From Stenocarpella maydis (Eukaryota > Ascomycota > Sordariomycetes > Diaporthales > Diaporthaceae): a stretch of 64,000 nt of DNA. The position numbers and the translations under genes were made by a program. The DNA lies in contig NQMI01000091.1 of NCBI GenBank assembly GCA_002270565.1, positions 124,001 through 188,000 on the forward strand, read 5' to 3'. The notes beneath the pieces are model-generated. The model had not been told where the DNA came from. It ran no database searches and worked only from the letters and a program-made list of their open reading frames with translations. Of the stretch, positions 22,201 to 34,573 are shown piece by piece (within the stretch, counting starts at the first letter, position 1; each line of letters starts with the position of its first letter).

Positions 22201-25200
22201 CTAGGCAATCTCAAGCACCAAGTCATTGTCCTCCGTCAATGACTTGTGACTAATCAACGATGCTCTCTTCACCAACAATTTCTCCAGGATTCCCTTAATG
22301 TCGGTTTCCACTTCTCCTTCTTCCATATCCGAGACAGCGCTAGGATTGGTCACGTCGCTGATGGTGTCCGATGCGTCGCTGGTGGTATTTGGTGCGTTGT
22401 CAGAGGGTGATATCTTGCGATGAGCGCCTGCCTCAACAGCTGAGCTGCTCTCCCCTTTGACAGCCTCTTGAGGTCTGTTGTTGGTTATATCACCATCTTC
22501 GATGATACGTTTGATGAAGGGTCTTGTTTGGAGGTCCTCAAGTGTCAGATCCTTGCTGGCCAGGCAGTCCTCATATTTCTGGGCAAGACGTTCGAGAGCC
22601 TCAGGCGTTAGCTTGCCATCGGATTCATAAACTCCTTACGCCTCGCTGAGACTTTGAAACTGCCTCGATGCCTTTACAAAGATATTGTGTGTGCATGGCA
22701 TCACGTCCACGTCGGGTTCACAGTAGTGATAGGATAATGTATCTTGCCACCTCTCTGTGAGGAGGCTGCTGGGCATTTTGGTGAAGTTGGGGTGCTCAAT
22801 ATCCAAGAGATTAGAGGCACACATGACCCCACTCATTTGATGGTCTTTCTCGAGCGAGAGTATGTGAGCCATGGTGCGAACAAGGCTGTACCCGTGAAAA
22901 TTCATGGTCTCGAAGTGATGCAGGCCCCAGCGCCTTCTCCAGTTGGCGTATTCTTGCCGTTTCGAGAGGACCCAATGTCCAAGAAAGCCATCTTGGGAAA
23001 GAACTTGGCCTACTACCCTTGCGTCCCGGTAAGCGAGATCCATTAGGACTGCCGAGATAGGTTCCATGTCGTGTTCCAGTCGCTGAAACTTTTTCCAAAT
23101 TTTGCGACACATCTGCGGTTTTGTCTCAAATCTCAACCGAGACATACAACGCCCACAAACCTGGAATTCGCAGATTTGGCAGGTATAGAACTCCGCTCGC
23201 AAACTGTTCCTGCAGAAGGTACACTTGAGTTGGCAACCAGAGTCCGCAGTAATGATTCTCCATTCCCTGATTGTCTCAGCTCCTTTTGCTGGTACTGCTG
23301 TAGTCTTTTGAGCTGGAAGACGTGACGAGAAGAACGGGTGCACGGCCAGCCTGAACAAATATGCACGAACAGTTCCAAGATACCAATCAATATCATCGAG
23401 CCACCAATGGACTCCATAGCCTGCACGTCTGCATCTAGCTGCAGCTCGCGCACAATGACTTATAAGTTTTGCGACTTGAACCAGTCGGTTGTTAGCAATT
23501 GGAACCATGCCGCTTGTACTCAGCGCTGACCGCCAAGGTCTCAGTATTTCCGCCATTGCAGAGTTTCTGGCGCAGTAGTCAAAGCAGGAAAGTCCAGCGG
23601 CGTCGCGACGGTGAGGGTTTGCTCCTGCTTTAAGCAACTCATAGGTGATGCTTGGATGATTTCCTTGGATGGCCAGCGACAGAGGTGTACACTCTGATCC
23701 ATCGGTTTGGTCAACTTCAGCACCCATGCTTAGAAGCACCTCCACTGTCTTGACGCATCCGTTCGCTGCAGCTGCACTTAAAGGTATTTCGATGTAGCGC
23801 CCCATCCCCCCGGGCTTCATCCCAGACTCAATTAGAAATTTGGCCACTCTGTGATGACCACACCAGGCCGCGATATAAAGTTGGTCGGCACCTGTTGTAG
23901 TTGTTCTGAAAATGATCTCTCTGTCCGTTCTGACTAGCTCTTGAAGCACGTCTAAACGATTGTAAACAGCTGCCATGTGGGCATAGGTCACCCCATCGAG
24001 AGTTTCAATGTCGGAAGCGGCCATACCATGCTTCATGAAGAGTTTAATAATATCCGGTTGGGGACTCTCAATTGCCAAGTAGAAAGGCGTTTTGCCTGGA
24101 CTTGTCTGAAGGTGACGTTCACATCCAAGACCCAGTAGACGGGATGCGAGTTCCGCGGATCCACAATCTGCTGCGAACTGGAGCGGGCGCCACCCATGGT
24201 CATCCATGCCTTCTATGTCAGCTTCTTCATCGACTAACAAATCAACAATGGCCTGTTTATCCTCCTTGATCGCCATGATAAGGGGAGGATCTTGAAGGAA
24301 GTGAGATTGACGAGCATCAACATCAGCATTGTGCTGGACGAGATACTTTACCGCCGCCAAGTCCCTTTGCTCTATCGCCAAGTGCAAGGCTGTGCGGCCG
24401 TCTTGACGGGCCATGTTGATGACTTTGGGCGTGCAGAGATGCTTGAAGCACTCAAAATGTCTGTGTTCCGTCCCTAAATGAATGGCAAGGTCTCCATTGA
24501 TATTCTTGACGGTCCCTAGCTCAGGGCACCATTCCATGAGACATTTTACAATCTCGAGGAGCCCATTTTGCGCAGCGAATTGAAGCTTTTGGATACTCAG
24601 CGACTTACTCGTCCACATTTTGTCTCTGATGCTCTGACAGGGATTTGAAGTATACCACAGGGGCCTCTTGTTCTTAGGGTATCTGAAGTGTCGCTTGAAT
24701 GGTGGTGAAAGGAAATTGTAGTACTTGCGGTATCGAATGTTAGTGTTCCCATTTTGTACCTAGGGTACCGAAGAATCGAATGTCTTGAGCAAGATGTCTC
24801 TTTGAAGATAGCCCCATGTTGCATATTAGGTGTTATAAGGGCAATAAGGGTAGCGGTGGCAGCAATGAACAGATAATAGTTGACTTACCCAATAATTTGT
24901 TGCTTCCATGGCCCTGAGGGAAATCCTGGGTCGAGATCTCTGCTAGCATCGCCCTGACGAGGCTGACGTGATTGTGCCACACAGCAATATGAAGTGGGGT
25001 CCAACCATATCTGTCCTGAGCCGTAAGGTCCAGGCCCCAGGAAATCGGCATGTGTAGGTAGCTACTGCTACCAGAGTATGCCAGAAAGTGACCTGCTAGT
25101 CTTCCATCCCAAGCTTGAGATTCAAGCTTTGGATTGACTTGATGATCATCGACGAGAATCTGAGCGATTTCCATATTTCCACAGGCCAAGGCAATTAAGA

Positions 25201-28200
25201 ATGGTGTATATCCATTGTCAACCGTCATGTGTGGGTCTGCGCCATGCTCGAGAAGCATTCTTGCACAAGCAGTGCTGCCAGCTCGGGCGGCCTCATGCAG
25301 CGGTGTCTGCTTGCCCGAGCCACCATTGTTCAACATCCTCGCAGCCAATGGGTTAGCTAAAAGCATTACCAACGTCTCTACTTGGCTTTTCCTTACCGCA
25401 AAATGTAAGACACTGTCGCCAGCGTCGCACACCGCCTCGACATTTGCCCCCGCGTTCAACAAAATGCGCAAAGGACCTGTCCGTCCTTGGGAAGTGGCAA
25501 AATGTAGAGGGGTATGGCCAAAGTGTGTCTTTACATCTCTGTCTGCATAACTTTCGAGCAGAAACTCAACCATTGACTCCGACGAAGCATAGGCGGCATC
25601 ATGGAGCGGTGTCATGCCGTCCTTACTCCTTGCTCCGATTTTAGCTCCGCTGTTGAGGAGTGCTGCTGCGATCTGTACATCTCCGTGTCCCGCAATCAGA
25701 TGCAATGCGGTTGTGCCATCCCATGCCTGGAGAGATGTGTTAGCCGAATGTTGGAGGAGTTTCTTCATTACTTCCGTGTGATTGTTGTATGCGGCGGATA
25801 TTAGCGGTGTATAACCGCTATCACGGTCTCTCGTATCAGTATGGATCCCTGAAAGCAAAAGATGTTCCACAACGTCGACATAGCCTAGCCTCGCAGCTAG
25901 GTTGATAGCTGTGAGCCCTCTTTTATCATCATTCGCAGAGTAGCCAAGCGCCAGCAGTCGGGACAGAAGATCAGTCCAGTGATTATGGACACAAGCACCA
26001 ACCAGCCATATTGAGCTTTTGCATGGGGCCTCGTTTCCTTCATTGTTCGAGACCCCACCTCTTTGTTGTTCAAGAATCCAACTGCACATAGCTTTATGCC
26101 CATTGGCCGATGCGTGATCGATAGGCCAGAACCCGAACCCGTCAGGTTGGCTGATATCCATGTTGTCTGGACTGAATGCGGATATAAGTGTGTCTAGCCC
26201 AAATATGGAAAGTAGGTGCAATGGTGTTGTGTCCGGTGGAAAGGGAAAGAGACTGCCGTTTTCTCTGAAGTTGCTGAATTTGTAAAGGAAAACCTGATGC
26301 AAGAGTCGGCGAGTGTTACTTGAGCATATGAGGTCACAGGCGTTTTCTCGAAGTCCATTGGCTCCGCTGTCGAGTGCTTCTCTCAAATGGTCCCCCAGAA
26401 CCCCCCAGCATACTCCAGGAAAGGATGTTTCTGAAGTAGGTTGTTCAGTAAATCTTGGCTTGGGACAGCGCCATTTCCGAAAACATCATATCTGAGGAAT
26501 CTAACGCAGTCCTCGGCTAGGACTTGGGATGCTCTGACCTGCAGATCTCGATAAGCTTCAAGACCTTCGACTGGTTCGTGTGGCAGAGATCTCAAAAAGT
26601 CTCCCAGGGAAGCGTGCAGAAGCGCGTAGTTCTCCTCTCTGAGAACGAGCAGATCGGCGCAATCTGTAGTCAGAGGAATATCAGGGTCGAGTCTTTGGTC
26701 GTCATCAATTGAGGACATGCCCTCCTCGAGTGCCAGAACCTCCAGCAGCTGGGGCTTGTTGAGCGGGTTCTTTGAGTTTGCAATCCACAGAAGGGCCTTC
26801 AGTGCCGGACTCCTGACAGGATTGTCCTTGGCGAGAATCCGTTTAAGAGCGCGAGCGTAAGCCCCCAAGAGACCTCTCGGCATGTTCGTGGCGGCAGGCT
26901 TCATTTTTCTCGGCGTCCGCTCCTGTTTGATGGAATCAATGGCCAGAGATACCCACAGGAACATTCCGTCCGCAGAGCTAAGCAGATGACCTTGTATCTC
27001 CTTCAAGGATGGAGAGTCCTTGGCGAGTTGTTTGCTTCTGTCGCTAATGAAACGGTCAATGTCTCCGATATTGGCTCCTTGGTCAACCTCAATGTGTGGA
27101 TATCCATCAGTGACATTCTGAATGGCGGTATATCCATCTCGGCTGAATAGGAGAACATTGGCTGAAGATCCAAGCCCACCTAGATCAGCAGAATTGGCCA
27201 GAAGGTTGCAGAAGCTCTCGAACTCGAGGCTCCCGACTCCACTGCATTCATCTAACCAATCAACCACAATGAATGTGTTGTTCAACATCTTGATGACACT
27301 TTTAATCCAATGGACTATATCCTCTTTGCTTGGTTGTTCAGTATGCATATCAAAGCAAAGCTCTGTTAACCAGAGAACGTCCTCATCAGGAGGTAGGTAC
27401 CGATAAAGCTGCTTCAGTATGGATCCCAGTATATCTGTGGTGTTATGATGAGCCCCCTGATCAGTGTCATGGACATGCTTCATTCCGGAGACCCGGATCT
27501 GCTCAGAATTGCAGTATACGTATGCAACGCCCGCGCGGCCGGATCCCCGGGGACCACCTAGATTCGACATGAGGTTGTCCTCGGGGGTGAAATTCGTCGA
27601 AACATTGGCACCTCCCGCAGATGATTGGAGATTAGTATGCGTCGAATTTGCCTGTGAATGGAAGACCAAGGCCCCGCTGTGATCGATTGGTCCTTGGGCA
27701 GGATCATTATCATGAAGGATGCCCGGCGTTTGGAGGCCGACATCAGCTTGGTGGAGCCCGCGATTCTTGTCACGGCAAAATGATTCCAGTTCCCAAATGA
27801 CGCGAGCTGCAAGATGCGACTTGCCGCTACCGTGCTTGACGTACACCCAAAGCAAAGACCCATGGGAGCGGTTTCTCCACGAAAGGTAAGCCTCGTTAGA
27901 TAGCAGCCATAAGCCAGTTCCGTCTAGGGTTTTGTCAAAGATCGTTTCATGTGTCCCCTGAAATGATAGACCGGACAACCAGTCCAGTAGATCCTTATGT
28001 CTCTCGTCTGCAAGGGCCATTTCTTCAGCTAACTGACTTGCGTTATACCTAGGTAACCAACCTGGGGACTTCAAGCACTGACCTTGGTCCTTCTTCAATT
28101 GCCTCATCGCACGTTCACGTTCTTCTTGTGCTTGCCGGTTAATGTTTTCCTGGTACTCTTTGTATGAAGATAGCTGCAATCGTAGCTGGATCATCTGTGT

Positions 28201-29023
28201 CTCCTGTAAATGGCCAAGTTGTTTCATTGACACCAGGTCAATTGTACGATTGAAGACGTCAAGATTAAGGTCAAGAACGCGATTGCACTCCTCAAAGTCG
28301 CTGTCAAATGATCTGTGCAAAAGCCGCAGACTGCTCTTCTGTTTTCCCTTGCTGTTCATAAACAAGGTTGATGCCCTTGCACACACTTGAATGATAATAT
28401 TGAAGACGCCGACTAGGGCTTCTTGTATCTCAGTTGTATCTGGAAACTCGGTTCTGAACTTTTCTAGTTGCCCAAGGTTGCTCATGACCTTCTTGAGAAA
28501 GTTAATGAGGCTATCCTGGTACTTGATCACTCGCTGGGTCGTAGACAGCGCGAACAGGACCCCACCGAGTACAAGCCGCGCCGGAGGGTAAGCTTCGCTT
28601 AGAGCCTCCGTCAAGGGCTTGCAAATGTTGAGAAAGTCAACCAGGGGGGTGATCCATTTAGAGGAACGAGCTGCCTTTCTCGTAGAGATCCTCGTGCTGA
28701 TAACTTCGTCAACAGCCTCGGCATAGGTGATCAAGCCGCCTTCAGGCATTTTTCTCAGGAATTCCTTCCTTTGCTCGTCATTCAGAGATTTGACATGCTC
28801 TGCCTACCGCACGACGGCCTCTTTAGAACTTTGCGTATCCTCACGTTAGGGAAGCTCTATCCAAGAGGCTTGGGAGCGATACTCACATACGTTTCGATTG
28901 GTGTGCAGACGAAGCGACGGGTCCTGTAGATGAAGCGGAAGCCCAAGTATTACTGCGCATGGGACGATGAACCAGGGCCATGACGCCCTGATAACACGAT
29001 TCTGTAGAGATATGCTCGGACAT
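22201..29023 (-). CDS. NACHT-ankyrin STAND (NLR-like) protein, reading frame interrupted
   Basis: Exon 1 (29023-28891) joins 28799 through a GTATGT...CAG intron. From there to 26397 the frame encodes a helical N terminus, a coiled coil and a NACHT NTPase: Walker A 'KHGSGKSHL', Walker B 'FIVVDWLDEC'. From 26391 to 24889, and again from about 24623 to 22201, come long ankyrin arrays, then a Cys-rich zinc-binding segment (CTFC..CQIC..CGRC) and an acidic tail, about 2,150 residues in all. Proteins of this class act as cytosolic sensors in fungal non-self recognition. Problems: (1) at 26392-26396 a run of five C (plus strand) needs six to keep the frame from 'FLEYAGGFWG' into the ankyrins; (2) the junction at 24888-24624 is modelled as a 265-bp intron and is uncertain; (3) a TAA at 22638-22636 is followed by 144 further open codons in the same frame. 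A 66-bp intron removing the stop is possible but has poor sites. Confidence 0.72.
22636..22638 (-). other. In-frame TAA inside the NACHT-ankyrin gene
   Basis: TAA separates 'FQSLSEA' from 'GVYESDGKLTPEALERLAQK' in the same frame. CAA to TAA would be a single C-to-T change at a CpA site. Confidence 0.6.
26392..26396 (-). other. Putative 1-nt frameshift in the NACHT-ankyrin gene
   Basis: The NACHT-containing frame ends at a TGA (26385-26383), while the ankyrin frame is open one base over. No GT...AG pair can bridge them, and the break falls in a homopolymer. Confidence 0.7.
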
Positions 29024-29359
29024 CTCGATGAATGTACTATACAACCATCACACGCGGTTGTCGTCCGTGTTGGAACAACATGAGTGCTCAAGTGAGGATG
29101 GATTGCCTGTGCCTTCACTGGTTTCGGAGCCTAATGGGACAGAGTTGATCAATTTAAATTGCAGAGCTACCTTATGAGCCCCGCTCAAGTGTAACAATGC
29201 CCACTGGGAATCGTGGCTGCATGATTTAGCCAATAGACCACCAAGCTCTGTAAATGTAGGTAAACTTGGTTCTGCTGTGTAACCCCCCCCCCTGTAAGAG
29301 TAGCCATATATATAACCTAAGGCCTAGAGTCCGGACAGCTACCGTGCTGATGCTGGCAT
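29024..29359. other. Short intergenic region
   Basis: Promoter side of the NACHT gene, with a C10 run near 29283-29292. Nothing else recognised. Confidence 0.4.
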
Positions 29360-30519
29360 GCATGTGGATATCCTCATCTTCATGTCATGCGCTGTTGGTG
29401 GATACGCGCTTGCTCCATACCGCCTTGGACTCCCTGGCCTCGCGTAAGTCACTAATTTCGTCACAGCGCGGACAAGACAACCCAGGAATGTGACATCCTC
29501 GTCGGTACGGACGAGATACGCAGCACCGTTCGCAATTTGATATTGGGGACTGAAAACCCATGTGCCCACCCCAAGAATACAGGCTGGTGGAACATTTTCA
29601 GCATCAAACCTTACACAGAGGCTCAACAACTGTTCGACATCAACGATACCTGGCAGCGCGGTTGGGTTGGCGATGGCGTGGCTTCCATGTATTCGATCTT
29701 TGACGGAGGTCGGGCGGCAGGCATGCTGCTTGCTGGTCGCGATCAGAACCCTGGCGAAGTTTATAGTCGCCCTGTGTCTGCCGATGAAATACGGCAGATC
29801 TGCCACGACTGGTCCCCACGTCTGTTGAAAGCGATCGAGACGGTACGTACACTCAGCTCCTTGAACAATACGCTTTTTCTGCAATATCGGAGGATCGCTC
29901 ACCAGACGCACACAAATTACCAGTTCTTCTGTGAGAAATCCGAACAGACCGCGTTGTACATCTGGGAACATGAGATACCGGCTCCTTCGTACTGTGCCGG
30001 GCCGGTGTGTTTGCTAGGCGACGCTGTTCATGCCACTATGCCATGGTTAGTTGAAAGGCCCCACTTGGTGTTTGCATACTTGGAATTACTGGCAATGAAC
30101 TCTGACAGAAAATCATGTTGGGGTCTGGCGGCGGCATGTCCATCGAAGACGCGCTCATCCGTTCCACGTTGCTTGGCCAGACGAAAACATCTTCCGAAGC
30201 TCTGGACGCCCTCAGGATCTATGATAGCACCCGACGGCCGCGAACTCAGCGCGTTGTAAAGGCGAGCCACGACCAGGGTGTTCTGTGGGCCGGCCGGGGT
30301 AGCGAAACTGGTCTAGATGCGACCAAACTAGAGAGAGACTTCTCACGCGGATGGGACTTCATTCAATATTTCAATGTTGAGGCCCACCGCAACGCGACTT
30401 TGCAAATGTTAAACAATAGTTTGAGAGGACAGGGTCGATCTAACCTTGCCAGCGGATTCCACCGGATCAGGACTGCATTATTAGGACCACATGTTATCCA
30501 GAAGGCCTCAAAAAAATAA
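29360..30519 (+). pseudogene. Truncated salicylate-hydroxylase-like FAD monooxygenase
   Basis: The first about 28 codons resemble a decayed dinucleotide-binding N terminus ('VDILIF..AVGGYALA', where GxGxxG is expected). The sequence then jumps directly to the middle of the family ('CDILVGTDEIRSTVRNLIL', the second FAD motif) and on to 'GPVCLLGDAVHATMPW', the GD motif. About 150-180 residues between the two parts are missing. A GT-AG pair at 30046-30108 matches a usual intron position, but splicing gives a stop or a shifted frame before 'GSGGGMSIEDALIRS'. The C-terminal part to 30519 is open. Functional members are single-component flavoprotein hydroxylases of aromatic acids. This copy lacks a competent FAD-binding domain and is almost certainly dead. 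Exact ends are uncertain. Confidence 0.65.
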
Positions 30520-30846
30520 TGTGTCCACAGCTGGTACTGGCTCGCATTTACTTTTTCGGCTGTGTTGCCGGGCATGCGACTGTCAACGATGTAGTTGATT
30601 AGGAAAAACTGCATATCAACAAATCCTTCACTATCAGAGCGCTGATTTGCCTATTTCGACTTCAGAAGTGATGTCAAGATGTTCAATGTCTTCTCCTATA
30701 GAACCAGAATATTCTGTGGTCAGTTTTATCGTGGATGGGAAATCACTTAGACTGCTCTGTGAGCTTGCCACAAATAACGAGCGATGTTTTACCAGATGTG
30801 CACTAGCCCTTTCTTAAAAGCTTATGCAAGAGGTTATTCTCCTTGA

Positions 30847-30881
<35 letters not shown>

Positions 30882-31814
30882 GGGAGCGGGCCGAGGCGAC
30901 TCAGACTGCAATACTGACTCAATCGACTCTATCGTGCTGCTTGATATGGCTTGTCACGGTACAGGTTGCGGCGCATGGTGTGGATCATTTGTATGTCGAT
31001 GGCTTAAAAATAGCCTCCAGGCTGGCAACCTTGACTGGCGGGTGGTTCCAAGCAGTGGAATTAGGACATAGTGGGCTCAAAACCACGACCGGTGCACGGG
31101 GGATGAAACACTGACACCCAGCTGGGGCCCGTGAGGAGAATCAAATATAGCCTGTCTGGCTCGGACCTGGTGGTCCGCAGTTGGTCCTCACGACTGAGTC
31201 GTCTTTCAGGCGGTTGCTTGGCTGCAGGATAATGCTGTAAGCCACGATCAATTGCAGCTGCAAGAGGACCGTCCAAGAGGTGTGAGGGGGACCAATGATG
31301 TCCCACCCCAGAGACCCCGGCCATCCTAGAGCACAACAGGAAGGTCGGCTGCCCGCAGAGAGGAGAACCAACGTCAAGAAATGAGGGACAGGTGTACACG
31401 TGCATTGGAGGTGCCCATCTCCATCGGCGCTGCTGCCACGGCGGGTTGGTTTGCTGTTTTAAGCTTAACGGTGCTTGGGGGGGTGTTTTACAGCGTCCAA
31501 ATAATCTCGCTCCACCCGTCGCCACACGTGGGACAAGCAAGTCGATGTGCGAACTGGTCCGCATGTCGTGGGTCTTGCCCCTGGCGGGTCTATCCCTGGA
31601 AGATGGGGCTTGGATGGCACATCCACAGCTGCTAACCGCCCAGGGGCATTGGTCCGGAGCAGGGCCCCTGCTATCATGCCTGCGATGTGACCACACTGGC
31701 GATGTTGGTGCGGTGTGGGCCCGCGCTCGGTAAGGACGATGGTGGTGATCTGCCTACCTACCATACGGAGTACAGTAGTAATAATCGCACACGTGCATGT
31801 CCCGATACTGGGCG
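30520..31814. other. Intergenic with a TA microsatellite
   Basis: Contains (TA)14 at 30850-30877. GC-rich open frames on both strands at 31060-31760 look like chance frames. Confidence 0.45.
30850..30877. repeat. (TA)14 microsatellite
   Basis: Uninterrupted TA dinucleotide run of 28 bp. Confidence 0.95.
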
Positions 31815-31820
31815 TATAAA
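31815..31820 (+). promoter_or_regulatory. TATA-like box of the NLP gene
   Basis: TATAAA lies 127 bp upstream of the NLP ATG. Confidence 0.35.
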
Positions 31821-31946
31821 GTCGGGTGGTCCTACTATGTAGGTCTGCAGGTGAGGGGGCTGCATCCCAGCAGTCTTCGTCCTTGCGCCGTTCGATACCT
31901 TCACCTTCGATCCCATCAACCAGAACGTGGTAGTCTCTCTCTCATC

Positions 31947-32830
31947 ATGGGTGTTCTTCGGTCTTTTGTCTCTCTGATCGCCGCGGCTGCGGTCGCCAGC
32001 GCGAGCCCTATCGAGCGCCGAGCCCCTATCGATTCGGACAAGGTCGTTGGGTTCCCCGAGACTGTTCCCTCGGGCGCGACAGGGAGCGTGTACCTCGCGT
32101 ACAAGCCTTACCTCAAGGTCGTTAACGGCTGTGTTCCATTCCCAGCAGTGGACGCGGCGGGAAACACAAAGTACGTGCCACTCTACTCACCCCCCCCTGA
32201 TCCGCCGGCCGCCATCCTGGCATCGACAGGATCCATGCTGTCGTGAATATCAACATTGGGAACTGGATCTAATCTGCTCGCAGCGCCGGGCTCAAACCGA
32301 CAGGTGCATCAAATGGCGACTGCTCAAGCAGCCCGGGCCAGGTCTACGTCCGTGGCACCACATCTAACGGCTACTACGGTTTGATGTACTCATGGTACGT
32401 TATCCCCGGGTAACATGCCGTTAAGTATAGGCTGACACCCCCTACTAGGTACATGCCCAAGGACTCTCCTTCCGACGGCCTGGGACACCGTCACGAATGG
32501 GAGGGCGTGATCGTCTGGCTCAAGTCGGCAACGTCAACGGCCGCGAGCAACATCGCCGCCGTGTGCCCGTCCGCCCACGGAGACTGGAACTGCGCGACGA
32601 GCGGATACACCCTGTCTGGAACCAAGCCGCTGATCGAGTACAAGAGCATCTGGCCGGTGAACCACCAGATGGGCCTCACCTCGACACAAGGCGGTACCCA
32701 GCCGCTCATCGCCTGGGAGAGCCTCCCGACCGCGGCCAGGGATGCACTCCAGACCGTGGACTTCGGCGCGGCCACGGTTCCATTCAAGGACTCCACCTTC
32801 AGTGGCAACCTGGCAGCTGCGACGTTTTAA
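31947..32830 (+). CDS. NEP1-like protein (NLP, NPP1 domain), secreted
   Basis: Three exons (31947-32170, 32284-32394, 32449-32830) give 238 residues. A signal peptide of about 19 residues ends in ASAS-P; a dibasic-type 'ERR' site follows. The mature part carries the family heptapeptide as GHRHEWE (usual GHRHDWE, with Glu replacing Asp) and the surrounding NPP1 fold elements. Four cysteines are present: one in each of the first two exons, two close together in the third. Family members are secreted by plant-associated microbes. Cytolytic members bind plant sphingolipids and permeabilise dicot plasma membranes, while many paralogues are inactive. The heptapeptide substitution means activity cannot be assumed. 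Both introns interrupt codons in phase 2 and have clean sites. It stands alone, next to a detoxification-type glutathione transferase gene in the same direction. Confidence 0.9.
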
Positions 32831-33516
32831 GCCGAGTGGCCCGGGTCGATCTAGTATTCCTGGAAGCCTTGAGCTGGACTCTTGCGTGCATACGACCCAT
32901 ATAATGTTGGTTGTCCTCGCATCTTCACTAAACATGTAGATATTCATAACATGGAGTAATATAAGCTTCACCTCAGCCTTGTCCCACGTGGTGCACATTG
33001 TTACGGACTGGCCACTGTCATGATCATGTATAAGCATTGCGTAGGCACCGTCTGATGCCCAGCTCAGCCAAGTTCAGCCCACTTCAGATGATGCAGCGTC
33101 TCACTCAAATGCACTGGTCCCGATGTCAACATTGCTCCTGGTTGCAGCATTCTTGCGAAGTGTCAGTTCATTCATAACTTCATGCCCAACTTTGGAACGG
33201 GTCAATGCCAGCATTTCCCTAAGTGGGCAGAAATTTGAGTCAAGGGTCTGCGAGCATTTACTGTCGGACCTGATGGGCGAATGAGAACTGCTCATCCACC
33301 TGCAGTAGGAGCCATTTGTCAGCGCGGAGTAGCGAGAGCTTACTGACGTGAGGCTTCCAAGGATTGGACGATTTCCAAGCATGTTAAATCAAAACGGACA
33401 GGGAACAGTGACAAGTATATCAAGGGTTCGAGTCAACGCACGCATCACACGACCGGGTCAACCACGCGCTGCACTTAAGTGTTGACAAGGAGAGGTACAG
33501 ACCAACGAGAGACAAA
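32831..33516. other. Intergenic between NLP and GST genes
   Basis: Contains the NLP 3' end and GST promoter. A minus-strand open frame at 33101-33382 (93 codons) has no recognisable feature. Confidence 0.4.
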
Positions 33517-34573
33517 ATGACAGACAAAGTGAGCTATTTTTCAAGCACAAAATATCCAAGAGCCATCCGCTGACGGCCATTAGCCCTACCAAAAGGATGG
33601 CCACTTCACGAGGCCGGCAAGCACCTTCCGGAACTTCATTTCCAAAGCTTCCGGCTCCGAGTACCCGCCGGAGGCAAACCGCTACGCTCTGTACCTGTCG
33701 CCCGGCTGCCCCTGGGCGCATCGCACAATTATCGTGCGCAAGCTGAAAGGGCTTGAATCCATTATTGACTTGTACCTCCTGAAGATGCACATGGGCCCGG
33801 AGGGCTGGGTCTTTGGCGCGGAGAACGGCCCTGCGGAGGACCCCCTGCATCCGGGCTTCACCAAGATCAAGCAGCTGTACGAGCACGCCGACCCGAACTT
33901 CGAGGGCCGCTACACCGTCCCCGTGCTGTGGGACAAGAAGACGGACACTGTGGTGAACAACGAGAGCTCTGAGATCATCCGCATGTTTTACTCTGAGTTC
34001 GACGATCTCCTACCCGAGCACCTGCGTGAGAGCACCAAGGAGAAACAGGGCGGCGGCATCTTCCCCGAGAAGCTCAGGGGCGAGATCGAGGCAATGAATG
34101 AGTGGGTGTACGACACCGTCAACAACGGTGTATACAAGACCGGGTTCGCGACTAGCCAGGAGGCATACGAGACCAATATTTACCCCCTATTTGAGTCCCT
34201 CGATCGCCTGGAGGGCATCCTAGCCCAGCACAAGAAGCCGTACCTATTCGGCGACCACATCACCGAGGCGGACGTCAGGCTGTATACCACCCTGGCCAGG
34301 TTCGACGTCGCCTACCACAGCGTCTTTATGTGCAATCGCAAGTCGATCCGCCACGATTACCCAAACCTGTACCTGTGGCTGCGCAGGCTGTACTGGGACC
34401 GGGATGGGAACGGGCAGGCCCGGGGCGCTTTCTACGAGACCACGGAGCCGTACTTGAAGTATTACGGCGAGGGGTATGCTGTGGCGCGGAACAAGGTTGT
34501 GTTCCAAAACAAAGTGCCTCTGATTACCCCTGCTGGGCCGGCGGTTCTGATCGACCCTTTGCCTACTGCGTGA
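33517..34573 (+). CDS. Omega-class glutathione transferase / glutathionyl-hydroquinone reductase (Ecm4-like)
   Basis: A 12-nt first exon (33517-33528, Met-Thr-Asp-Lys) joins 33584-34573 through a 55-bp GTGAGC...TAG intron, giving 333 residues. Near the N terminus the glutathione-binding active site reads SPGCPWAHR, with catalytic Cys46 as in yeast Ecm4/Gto2 and bacterial YqjG-type enzymes. Next come the family blocks '[19 protein letters not shown]', '[16 protein letters not shown]' and '[13 protein letters not shown]'. These enzymes reduce glutathionyl-hydroquinones or other glutathione conjugates through a single cysteine and act in the cytosol or organelles, usually in stress and aromatic-compound metabolism. 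Length and domain order are normal, with a thioredoxin-like part followed by an all-helical part. The very short first exon is supported by phase and by the absence of any other in-frame ATG before the conserved block. Confidence 0.9.

Noticed and set aside
24597..24824. 75-codon minus frame as an extra NACHT-gene exon
   Set aside because: It cannot be joined in phase to the downstream ankyrin frame with any AG/GT pair present.
31061..31696. 211-codon minus frame
   Set aside because: Arg/Pro/Cys-rich with no domain, in a promoter region.
33423..33434. tRNA B-box-like GGGTTCGAGTC
   Set aside because: No A box or cloverleaf can be drawn around it.
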